Below are positions 44,180-55,195 of a stretch of DNA of 64,000 bases, piece by piece. This DNA comes from Flectonema sp. DT1601 (taxonomy: Eukaryota; Euglenozoa; Diplonemea; Diplonemida; Diplonemidae), in assembly GCA_964019425.1 (NCBI GenBank), contig OZ025783.1, forward strand, positions 434,001 through 498,000, in the 5' to 3' direction. The stretch's first letter is position 1. Every line of letters begins with the position of its first letter. The notes beneath the pieces were generated by a model. The model did no database searches. It saw only the letters and a program-made list of their open reading frames with translations, and had not been told where the DNA came from. Both the position numbers and the translations under genes were made by a program.

Positions 44180-45754
44180 TAGTAGAGACCACCAATGTTG
44201 TGCGTTGATAGGCAAGGTGACCAACCTTGACATTCTTTCTTTTCTCTCCTGTTGTGACAAACACAAAATACACACACAGCTTACAGTGTGTTCTTTGTGT
44301 ATGTTTTCTTCAGGTGTGAGTAGTTTTTTTGTTCTTGCTCTTCAGGGAGGGCCTTAGCCAAAAGCTAACAGTCCAAATCTCACCTGGAAATTCAACTCAG
44401 TCCTTGTCAGTTTTGGCATCAAACTTGTAATGGTTTAATCATTACAGGTTATTTACTGAAATATTTGTTCTAAAAGTTGCTAAGTATTTCTCACTTAGAA
44501 ATTTTTTATTTTTTTATTTTCAGCTTAATTAGCTACAAATTGTTTCTACTAAGTGTTTCTCACTTAGATTTTTTTTTTGCTTTTCAGCTCCTAAAAAGCT
44601 GCTAAGTGTTTCTGCTAAGTGTTTCTCACTTAGAATTTTATTTTTATGTTCGTTTTCTATCCCTTCTCCTATCCCTTTTGTTCAAAATAAGCGGGAGGAA
44701 ATTCTCTCATTCACGCTAAGATGCACTCTGAACTTTGATTTTTTGATCTGAGTGTGAGGGAATGACCTGTTAGTGCATTGGGCATAGGCTGGGCTGCAGT
44801 TTAGATGTCTTAGGTGTTAATAGGGGGTTCCTCTTAGCATTTTTCTTTGTTCCCACCTTATGATTTTCTTGAAGAAAAAAAATAGAAGTCATAATGGTGC
44901 TTCCCTCTGGAAGGGTTGTAAGCCATGGTGTCCAACTAAATTAAAGGACAAGTCTGGGATAATCCCTGCCAGAGGGGCGAGTATTCTACCATGGTTGAAA
45001 TACTCTGGCAACTGATCTTCAATTTTATGTTGTTTGTTAGCTGCTGGTGTATCTTGATTATGTGTTGATACTTGCATTTTTTTATTTGTAATCTTCTATT
45101 ACAATCCTCTTTCTGTTCTGGTCTGTTACTTCATGTGTCTTGTATAACTTCAGTTATATCCATTTTACTTTTTATTGTTTCCCATCTACTTTTTATTTTC
45201 TATTAGTTCTGGTCAGAAACTCCTGGGCAGCAAGAAGGAAAGTAGTTGAGTACTTCTGGGTGTTTGGCATCACCCCCCATAGTGAGCAAGTACAACAGGT
45301 AGCATTGGTAGTCTGTTGATCCTGAGTGATCCCAGCTACAGTTTTGTTTTTCTTTCTTTTTTTTAGAAGAAGATCAGGACATCCAAGCACTGCTGGATAG
45401 TTGCTGAATGCAGGGCCTGCCTGTGGCATTATAATAACAGGCTAAGTCATTTGTAGTTCATAGTTTACCTTTGATTTTATAACTTCACATAGGTACTATG
45501 AACGATGAGAGATCCAGTGGGATCACTCAGGGTCTAGTAGAGACCACCAATGTTGTGCGTTGATAGGCAAGGTGACCAACCTTGACATTCTTTCTTTTCT
45601 CTCCTGTTGTGACAAACACAAAATACACACACAGCTTACAGTGTGTTCTTTGTGTATGTTTTCTTCAGGTGTGAGTAGTTTTTTTGTTCTTGCTCTTCAG
45701 GGAGGGCCTTAGCCAAAAGCTAACAGTCCAAATCTCACCTGGAAATTCAACTCA
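44180..45754. mobile_element. Cassette with 220-bp direct repeats, TRIM-like (possible non-autonomous LTR kin), copy 1
   Basis: Direct repeats of 220 bp (44180-44399 and 45535-45754) flank about 1135 bp. The flanks join as they do at the paralogous site at 45960-46010, which lacks the cassette, so it behaves as an inserted unit. There is no recognisable gag, pol or other element gene; two short minus-strand frames (62 and 78 codons) match no family. The structure fits a terminal-repeat retrotransposon in miniature, but terminal dinucleotides, primer site and target duplication are not clear, so the class is provisional. It looks structurally whole. The two direct repeats are nearly identical, suggesting a young insertion. 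Confidence 0.5.
44480..44633. repeat. Three spaced hairpins inside the cassette
   Basis: CTAAGTG-TTTCT-CACTTAG, or a one-base variant, occurs at 44480-44498, 44549-44567 and 44615-44633, with an extra half motif near 44602. The same set is in the copy at about 55490-55640 and in the inverted copy at about 63735-63895. Confidence 0.85.
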
Positions 45755-45825
45755 AAAACAAGATCAGCTCAGCTTGATCGTTAAACTTTTTTTATTTATT
45801 TATTTTTTTTTTTTTTTTATTTAAA

Positions 45826-45982
45826 CTGATTGTATTTATATCTGGTTATTTTTCTCAACGATCGGCTATGCCGATCGACCTTTAAAATAATTGTCTTCTT
45901 CTTCTCGACGACCAGATCCAATTGATCGACCTTTTCTTTTTTTTTCCTTTATTCCTTCCATCCCTCCCGCTCCCCTTATTTT
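45826..45982. repeat. D block, right copy (paralogous empty site)
   Basis: A second copy of the D block. Here the right end continues straight into ATAAAAACAAGATCAGCTC, while the left copy is interrupted by the cassette and the same AAAAACAAGATCAGCTC follows the cassette. The word ACAAGATCAGCTCAGCTTG occurs after both. Confidence 0.85.
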
Positions 45983-46298
45983 AATAAAAACAAGATCAGC
46001 TCAGCTTGATCGTTATTTATTTATTTATTTATTTTTTTTTTTTTTTTTGTTGGTCCTAGTCAAGACCTTAAACTGACTAATCGGTCTTAACTTTAACTAA
46101 GTGAATGAACCCTTTCCGTTTTCCTTTTCCCTTTATTACTCTCTATCTGGTCTGTTATGTCATAAATCTCATTTAATTTTATCATTCATTTTAATTTTCA
46201 CTGTTTCCCATCTACATTTTATTTTCAAATAGTTCCGGTCTGTCTCTGATGATAAATAAAACTGATCATGTTAACTCAATATTTTTTTTTATTATGTG

Positions 46299-46402
46299 CA
46301 AGAGATACCAACACGCAAGAGATACCAACGCACATACGAGATACCAGCACTTCCGAGATACCGACACACAAGAGATACCAAGACACTTAAGATACCAGCA
46401 AG
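46299..46402. repeat. Short minisatellite, GAGATACCA-type
   Basis: Six diverged units of 16-20 bp, each with GAGATACC(A/G) or AGATACCA. The copy in unit 2 is at 57607-57708. Confidence 0.8.
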
Positions 46403-46709
46403 GACAGTGAGAGGTAGAATGAACTCTCCTCCTTGTGTCCGATCCTGATTATTTTTTGTTGAATTGGTAGTGTTACCTCATTTTGCTACTCTCGTATCTG
46501 TGTTGTGTTAACTCATGTAAGTGATCTTAACTCCTGTTAAATAAAAAATAAAATTTCAAAAAAAAAGAAATTAAAAAAGAAGAATTTTCAAATGAAGTTA
46601 TATCAACCCCTGCCACCCATTATGATCAATTCCGCTTGTTTTTTTTTTTTTTTTTTTTTTCTTCTTTCTTTTCTTCAAATATAAAAAAAAAATTAAAAAA
46701 TATAAAAGA
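46403..46709. other. Spacer between minisatellite and satellite B
   Basis: AT-rich DNA with a T run near 46640-46660. No gene is seen. The equivalent in copy 2 is about 57709-58017. Confidence 0.6.
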
Positions 46710-49461
46710 TGAAACAATGTTATCATTGTTTTTTTTATCGATCGACTATGTCGATTACTTCCAGTTTTCCGTCCTGGTCAAGACGCTAAACTGATTGTTT
46801 TTTTTTTTTTTTTAAAAAATTAATAAAAAGAATATAAAAAAAAAAAAAAAAAGAATAAACAATGTTATCATTGTTTTTTTTTATCGTTCGACTTTGTCGA
46901 CTAATTTCTATTTTCCGTTTCTTTTCTTTAAATAATAAATAAAAAGAATTTAAAATAAAAAAAAAGAATAAACAATGTTATCATTGTTTTTTTATCGATC
47001 GACTATGTCGATTACTTTCTATTTTCCGTCCTGGTCAAGACGCTAAACTGATTGTTTTTTTTTTCAAAATTAATAAAAAAGAATATAAAAAAAAAAAAAA
47101 AAAAAAAAGAATAAACAATGTTATCATTGTTTTTTTTTATTGTTCGACTTTGTTGACTAATTTCTATTTTCCGTTTTTTTTCTTTAAAAAATAAATAAAA
47201 AGAATTTAAAATAAATAAAAAAGAATAAACAATGTTATCATTGTTTTTTTATCGATCGACTATGTCGATCACTTTCTATTTTCCGTCCTGGTCAAGACGC
47301 TAAACTGATTGTTTTTTTTTTTCAAAATTAATAAAAAAGAATATAAAAAAAAAAAAAAAAAAAAAGAATAAACAATGTTATCATTGTTTTTTTTTTATCG
47401 TTCGACTTTGTCGACTAATTTCTATTTTCCGTTTCTTTTCTTTAAAGAATAAATAAAAAGAATTTAAAATAAAAAAAAAGAATAAACAATGTTATCATTG
47501 TTTTTTTATCGATCGACTATGTCGATCACTTTCTATTTTCCGTCCTGGTCAAGACGCTAAACTGATTGTTTTTTTTTTTCAAAATTAATAAAAAAGAATA
47601 TAAAAAAAAAAAAAAAAAAGGAAAAACAATGTTATCATTGTTTTTTTTTATCGTTCGACTTTGTCGACTAATTTCTATTTTCCGTTTCTTTTCTTTAAAG
47701 AATAAATAAAAAGAATTTAAAATAAAAAAAAAGAATAAACAATGTTATCATTGTTTTTTTTATCGATCGACTATGTCGATTACTTCCAGTTTTCCGTCCT
47801 GGTCAAGACGCTAAACTGATTGTTTTTTTTTTTTTTTTAAAAAATTAATAAAAAGAATATAAAAAAAAAAAAAAAAAGAATAAACAATGTTATCATTGTT
47901 TTTTTTTATTGTTCGACTTTGTTGACTAATTTCTATTTTCCGTTTTTTTTCTTTAAAAAATAAATAAAAAGAATTTAAAATAAAAAAAAAGAATAAACAA
48001 TGTTATCATTGTTTTTTTTTATCGATCGACTATGTCGATTACTTTCTATTCTCCGTCCTGGTCAAGACGCTAAACTGATTGTTTTTTTTTTCAAAATAAA
48101 AAAAAAATATTAAAAAAAAAAAATAAAAAAAAAGAATAAACAATGTTATCATTGTTTTTTTTTATCGTTCGACTTTGTTGACTAATTTCTATTTTCCGTT
48201 TTTTTTCTTTAAAAAATAAATAAAAAGAATTTAAAAAAAAAAAAAAAAAAAAGAATAAACAATGTTATCATTGTTTTTTTTATCGATCGACTATGTCGAT
48301 TACTTTCTATTTTCCGTCCTGGTCAAGACGCTAAACTGATTGTTTTTTTTTCAAAATAAAAAAAAAAATATTAAAAAAAAAAAATAAAAAAAAAGAATAA
48401 ACAATGTTATCATTGTTTTTTTTTTATCGTTCGACTTTGTTGACTAATTTCTATTTTCCGTTTTTTTTCTTTAAAAAATTAATAAAAAGAATTTAAAAAA
48501 AAAAAAAAAAAAAAAGAATAAACAATGTTATCATTGTTTTTTTTATCGATCGACTATGTCGATTACTTTCTATTTTCCGTCCTGGTCAAGACGCTAAACT
48601 GATTGTTTTTTTTTCAAAATTAATAAAAAAGAATATAAAAAAATACAAAAAAAAGAATAAACAATGTTATCATTGTTTTTTTTTATCGTTCGACTTTGTC
48701 GACTAATTTCTATTTTCCGTTTTTTTTTCTTTAAAAAATAAATAAAAAGAATTTAAAATAAAAAAAAAAAAGAATAAACAATGTTATCATTGTTTTTTTT
48801 ATCGATCGACTATGTCGATTACTTTCTATTTTCCGTCCTGGTCAAGACGCTAAACTGATTGTTTTTTTTTCAAAATTAATAAAAAAGAATATAAAAAAAA
48901 TAAAAAAAAAAAGAATAAACAATGTTATCATTGTTTTTTTTTATCGTTCGACTTTGTTGACTAATTTCTATTTTCCATTTTTTTTCTTTTAAAAATAAAT
49001 AAAAAGAATTAAAATAAAAAAAAAAAAAAGAATAAACAATGTTATCATTGTTTTTTTTATCGATCGACTATGTCGATTACTTTCTATTTTCCGTCCTGGT
49101 CAGGACGCTAAACTGATTGTTTTTTTTTTTTTCTTTAAAAATAAATAAAAAGAATAAAAAAAAAAAAAAAAGGAATAAACAATGTTATCATTGTTTTTTT
49201 TTTATCGATCGACTATGTCGATTACTTACTATTTTCCGTCCTGGTCAAGACGCTAAACTGATTGTTTTTTCTTTAAAATAATTAAAAAGATTTAAAAAAA
49301 AAAAAAAAAAAAAAAAATGAATAAACAATGTTATCATTGTTTTTTTTTCTATCAATCAACTATGTCGATTAATTTCTATTTTCCGTCCTGATCGAGACGC
49401 TAAACTGATTGTTTCCTTTTTTTAAATAATAAATAAGAAAAAAAAAAAAAAAAAAAAAAAA
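46710..49461. repeat. Satellite B array, first full array (B1)
   Basis: About eleven dimers of roughly 255 bp, with the same half-units and hairpin described for 37747-38650. The last part, from 48558, is the start of macro-unit copy 2 and is nearly identical to 37747-38650. Half-unit variants (GTCGATCAC against GTCGATTAC, GTTGAC against GTCGAC) alternate in a regular way. Confidence 0.95.
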
Positions 49462-49585
49462 GAGCATCTCCCTGCTATCCCTCATATCCCCACAATAATA
49501 TTATACCTTTTCATTTTCTCTTTCCTTTTCTGGTCTTTTTTTTTTCTTTTTTTTCCTTTTTCATACAACGTTTTTTATTTATATA

Positions 49586-51359
49586 CCGTAATTATAAATA
49601 TCATGGTGTATAAAAAGTCTCCAAATCAGCAAAAAATGGCCAAATCCACCATCTTTATTATATCCAAAGTTTTTTTAGTACAATCATTCACAGAAAACAC
49701 TTAGCAAAATTCGGATTCCAGAAAAAAAAAAATTTTTTTTTTGACCTTTTTCTTTTGACTTTGGTACTAAATTATCGACATTTTGAACTGGTTAAAGTTC
49801 TACAGGCTGGTCTTGTGTACCAACCTGGTGGGGGATTGATAACTAATGTTGAAGTTGCTTCCAGATACATATCAGGACAACATATCCACAAATAACGTTG
49901 TTGGTAGCTGGTTGCACACCAGTCTTAATGAATGATGTCAAAATTCCTAAAAGCAGCAAGTAGTAGTCTAGACGAGGCCAACTACAACTAAGGAGTTCTT
50001 CTCCAATCGTTGTAATACACCGAGGTATGAGGTGCGGTATTAAGAAACATGAACTCATATTCACAACTACAGACTTCAGGAGCTCGGGTGGATTTGCAGG
50101 ATTGACAATACCTACTTTTATAAAACCAGCCATGATAGTATTTTTCGTAATACTATCAAGGGCTGTCACTAAAATTCATCCACCCAATTTGCGACTTCGT
50201 TTTTGTGAGCTCCTTCATCCATTTTGACATGGGTTCGGATTCAGGAGCTCCCTTTGGACCCTTCCCTTTCCCCTTCCCTTTCGCAGCGCGCTTTAAAGTT
50301 TCTATCAGCTTTTTGCTTTGATTTTTTCAACTTTTCCTCCCGCTTGCGCATCTGCTCTGTCATCCACTCACCAAGAAAGCTTGATGCTTCTTTGAAGTTG
50401 GCCATGACAGTTAGATCCAGCGGCCGGAGATGAGAAGTCCATCCGCCTTGCACCAGCATAACAGTGATATTGGCTTCTTCAAATCGACAAAGGACTTCTT
50501 CAGTTATCTGCCCCCTAAACTGGGCATATACTGCGAGGCCAGGGTGATCCGATTGGAGTGTTTTTTAGTTAGTTTAGATCCGATTGGAGCGTTTCTTAAT
50601 AAAGTATGGGATTATTGCTCCAGAAACCTTGACCGAGCTGATAGGAGTTCTGCTTCAGGCGCTACTTTCGCAGTGGTTCCAAGACGGTATCCAACCCTTC
50701 CGTTCCAGGAACTTGTAGGTCCATGTTGCTTGTAGGGAACCGGAATCCACGCGTTCCGGCGTATCACCTGTGCTTGAAACCAGAGAAGAGAAGCAAACAC
50801 AGAGCCACCATAGGCACGGATATTCTCAATTAAATCGAGCACCCGCTTCCTCATCAGCGGTTAAGATGGTTGGTCTCCCAGATTTCACCTGCCCTTCTAG
50901 TGGTTCTCCCTTTGTCTTCCTCTTTTGTTCTTCAACCAAGAGCTTCATTGCCCTGCCTGCACTGTTTTCTTATGGTCCGTGTTGAAGTATGCAATCGCCC
51001 TTGACACATTGGTGGCAGAGTTCACCATCTCACCAACGTTAAGCAACTCCCCCCTTGACCACTTCTCATAGCAGCGAGACGTTTGTGCTCTTTTACCCGC
51101 TCCTCTTTCTTTATCAAACCCAGCTCCACCTTGCTTACCGACGTCTTCAGGGGTTCAAAAGGATCCCGTTTTTTCAAAAAATTCCGCATAGTGTGAAAAA
51201 TTTCATCCCCAAAAACTACTATTTTACAGTCAAAATGTGTACTTTCATACTTTTTTATAAAAATCCACCAAGTTTTTTTTCCGAGAATCCACCATCTTTT
51301 TTATATCCAAAGTTGTTATACTCCAAATTTTTTATACACCGTGATATTTATAATTACAG
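49586..51359 (-). mobile_element. pogo-like DNA transposon, copy 2
   Basis: Same element as 38775-40548, carried by the macro-unit duplication rather than by a new transposition: flanks and all internal reading-frame fragments are the same. TA flanks and terminal inverted repeats are retained. The transposase relic covers about 49843-50951. Confidence 0.85.
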
Positions 51360-51420
51360 TATATATATATATATTTTTTTTTTTTTTTCATGTTTGATTA
51401 TTTCCTCTTCATCTTTTTTT

Positions 51421-51454
<34 letters not shown>

Positions 51455-51645
51455 TCTGCCTCTCTCTTAATTCTGTTCGTTTCTTTGAAACGAAAATTCA
51501 TTTGAATATTATTCCTTGGTCAGCAACCATCATTGTCGCCCTTTGGGCCTGTTAAAAAAAATAAAAATAAAAAGAAAGTTTACATCGGGAATAGGGCAGG
51601 AGCCAAAAGCTCCCAGTCCGTTACTTCCCACTTTATCGAAATTCT

Positions 51646-53406
51646 TGTGGAGCAGACCTTATTTGAAACTTTGTGGAGAGGGCAGTTTTTTAAAACTTTG
51701 TGGAGCTGGCAGTTTTTTGAACTTTGTGTGTGGAGCGGGAAGTTTTTTGAAACTTTGTGGAGCGGGCAGTTTTTGAAACTTTGTGGAGAGGGCAGTTTCT
51801 TAAAACTTTGTGGAGAGGGCTGTTTTTTCAAACTTTGTGGAGAGGGCTGTTTTTTGAACTTTGTGTGTGGAGCGGGAAGTTTTTTGAAACTTTGTGGAGA
51901 GGGTAGTTTTTTGAACTTTGTTGAGCGGGAAGTTTTTTGAAATTTTGTGGAGCGGGCAGTTTTTTGAAACTTTGTGGAGAAGGCAGTTTTGAAACTTTGT
52001 GGAGAGGGCAGTTTTTTAAAACTTTGTGGAGAGGGCTGTTTTTTCAAACTTGTGGAGAGGGCTGTTTTTTGAAACTTTGTGGAGCTGGCAGCTTTTTGAA
52101 ACTTTGTGGAGAGGGCAGTTTCTTAAAACTTTGTGGAGCTGGCAGTTTTTTGAACTTTGTGTGTGAAGCGGGAAGTTTTTTGAAACTTTGTGGAGAGGGC
52201 AGTTTCCTAAAACTTTGTGGAGCTGGCAGTTTTTTGAACTTTGTGTGTGAAGCGGGAAGTTTTTTGAAACTTTGTGGAGAGGGCAGTTTCTTAAAACTTT
52301 GTGGAGAGGGCTGTTTTTTGAACTTTGTGTGTGAAGCGGGAAGTTTTTTGAAACTTTGTGGATAGGGCAGTTTTTTAAAACTTTGTGGAGCTGGCAGCTT
52401 TTTGAAACTTTGTGGAGAGGGCAGTTTCTTAAAACTTTGTGGAGAGGGCAGTTTTTTAAAACTTTGTGGAGCTGGCAGTTTTTTGAACTTTGTGGAGAGG
52501 GCAGTTTTTTAAAACTTTGTGGAGCTGGCAGCTTTTTGAAACTTTGTGGATAGGAGATTTGGGAGAGGAATAGGGGCAGTGAACTTTTGGTTCAGGCCCT
52601 TCCCATCGAACAGGACGAAGACTTCTAAAACCTGAGATGAACCAATTGAGTTGAAACAAACAAATAACAGAGACGCAACACATACCGGAACATCATGTGG
52701 AGAGGGCAGTTTTTTAAAACTTTGTGGAGCTGGCAGCTTTTTGAAACTTTGTGGAGAAGGCAGTTTTTGAAACTTTGTGGAGAGGGCAGTTTCCTAAAAC
52801 TTTGTAGAGCTGGCAGTTTTTTGAACTTTGTGTGTGGAGCGGTAAGTTTTTTGAAACTTTGTGCAGTTTTTGAAACTTTGTGGACCGGGCAGTTTTTTGA
52901 AACTTTGTGGAGAGGGCAGTTTCCTAAAACTTTGTGGAGCTGGCAGTTTTTTGAACTTTGTGTTGAGCGGGAAGTTTTTTGAAACTTTGTGGAGCGGGCA
53001 GTTTTTTGAAAATTTGTGGAGCGGGCAGTTTTTGAAACTTTGTGGAGAGGGCTGTTTTTTGAACTTTGTGTGTGAAGCGGGAAGTTTTTTGAAACTTTGT
53101 GGAGCGGGCAGTTTTTTGAAAATTTGTGGAGCGGGCAGTTTTTGAAACTTTGTGGAGAGGGCTGTTTTTTGAACTTTGTGTGGAGCGGGAAGTTTTTTGA
53201 AACTTTGTGGAGAGGGTAGTTTTTTGAACTTTGTGTTGAGCGGGAAGTTTTTTGAAACTTTGTGGAGCGGGCAGTTTTTTGAAACTTTGTGGAGAGGGCT
53301 GTTTTTTGAACTTTGTGTGTGAAGCGGGAAGTTTTTTGAAACTTTGTGGAGCGGGCAGTTTTTGAAACTTTGTGGAGAGGGCAGTTTTTTGAAACTTTGT
53401 GGAGAG
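51646..53406. repeat. Satellite A array, copy in macro-unit 2 (A3)
   Basis: The same units in the same order as 40835-42390, but interrupted at about 52553-52697 by a patch of region V. It ends in the same 22-bp satellite B fragment at 53407-53428. Confidence 0.95.
52553..52697. repeat. Patch of region V inserted in satellite A
   Basis: About 140 bp, from GAGATTTGGGAGAGGAATAG to ACACATACCGGAACATCAT, matches the start of region V (42424-42562) with at least two substitutions. After it the satellite resumes with about 68 bp that repeat the units just before the patch. The total gain is 205 bp relative to copy 1. Confidence 0.9.
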
Positions 53407-53428
53407 TATCGATCGACTATGTCGATTA

Positions 53429-54880
53429 GGTGAATAAGAAATTTGGGAGAGGAATAGGGGCAGTGAACTTTTGATTCAGGCCCTTCCCATCGAACAGGAC
53501 GAAAACTTCTAAAACCTGAGATGAACCAATTGAGTTGAAACAAACAAATAACAGAGACGCAACACATACCGGAACATCATCGCAAGCAATGCTTCGGACC
53601 TCCGTCGACCTTCGTTCTTCCGGCGGCAAAGGGAAACAAGAAAGAACGGGCAATGAGACAAACCTGTTAGTTGGTGTTGTGTTGTTGTTGAAAACAAAAC
53701 ATAAACGCCAGGAAGTTCGACAACGAAGACATCGACATCGATCGCTGCTCTGCAGATGTCCGGCGGGTGTTTGTCTACACTGTGTTTATTGTTTGTTTTT
53801 TTCCCAAGGTTCAACCTTGGGAAGAGAAGTAAAAAATTCCGTCAATGTTGGCCTTCCTGTTCGAAGGTGCGCACCAATGACGATAAATAGAGTGGGGGGG
53901 AGAAAACCTTTGATCCAACTGGATCCCTTCACGAGCTGACATTGCCATGTGAAGTTAAATATTCTGGCGATGCCAGCTCAGGCGACTTAGCCTGCTTTTT
54001 TCTTTAAATAAAAAAAATAAAAAGATACCAACAGGTGGGGTGATGGGTTGCGCCACTGCAATCCAGTCACAAAAAGAAACAAAGGTAATCTCAAGGGTTC
54101 TCGACCCTTGGCTCTCCCTGCGCAAGCATCGCATGGAGGGTGGCTAAGCACCCGGGGGGTACGAAACAAACTTTCCCCCTGCTGTCCTGTTTGAAATAAA
54201 AAAAAAAAAAAAAAGAAAACAAAGGGATAGAAGTAAACAGAATACATTACACCTCAACAGGTGACGCTAAACACCCAGGGGATACAAACCAAACTTTCCC
54301 CCTGTTGCCCTGTTTGAAATAAATTAAAAAAAGAACAAGAAAACAGAATACAATACTCAGCAATCAGACTCGTTCACTCGCTTCGCCAGAGCCGTTCGAG
54401 CCGATGCTCATGTAAAGTTACCTGTTTTCTTTTAACAAATTAAATAAAATAAAATAAAAATAAAGTATACAAACCAAACTTTCCCTGGAATACAATACCT
54501 AACAATCAGTGCGTTCACTGGCCTTAGGGCTGTTCGGACTTATGCTTTGGACTGTTCCCTTGCAGAAAAAAAAAAGTAAAATAAACCAACTTTGGGACAT
54601 TAGAAAAGCATAAAATAAAAGTTGCTACAACCAAAAGACAACTGCAAAAAATAAGGTTTTTGTAGGGGAGCTACAATGTAGCAATAATGTCACACAGTCA
54701 TGGTCTAAACCCCAATCCAAGTTCCCAAGGCTTGGCATAGATTTGAGTGACGCCTTACTGGCCTCCTCATCCTCTATGAGTGGTGAGGGGGCCAGCAATG
54801 GTTTTTTTTTTTTTTCTCTTATTTCTTTTTTTCTTTTTCTTTTACTCTAATATGAAATATTTTTGAACAAAATGTGATTA

Positions 54881-54912
<32 letters not shown>

Positions 54913-55037
54913 TGTAAATGAATAATAAAAAAAAAAAAAAAAAAAACATGCCTTGGGAATACAACCAAAGCCCCAATTAATCGGTCCTTTCTTTTTTCCT
55001 TCTTGTCAAGTGATCGCTCCACTCGTCGATCACCAAA
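53429..55037. other. Region V, copy 2
   Basis: The same sequence as 42413-44021 with very few changes. No gene is recognised. Confidence 0.6.
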
Positions 55038-55195
55038 ACCGATTGTATTTATATCTGTTCTTTTCTCAACGATCGGCTATACCGATCATTTTTTTTAAAA
55101 ATAATTGTTTTCTTCTTCTCGACGATCAGATCCAATTGATCGACCTTTTCTTTTTTTTTCCTTTATTCCTTCCATCCCTCCCGCTCCCCTTATTT

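Noticed and set aside
44889-45429. 62- and 78-residue minus-strand frames in the cassette
   Set aside because: The 62-residue frame is the same in three copies, but the DNA is the same too, so protein-level constraint is not shown. No known element gene is recognised.
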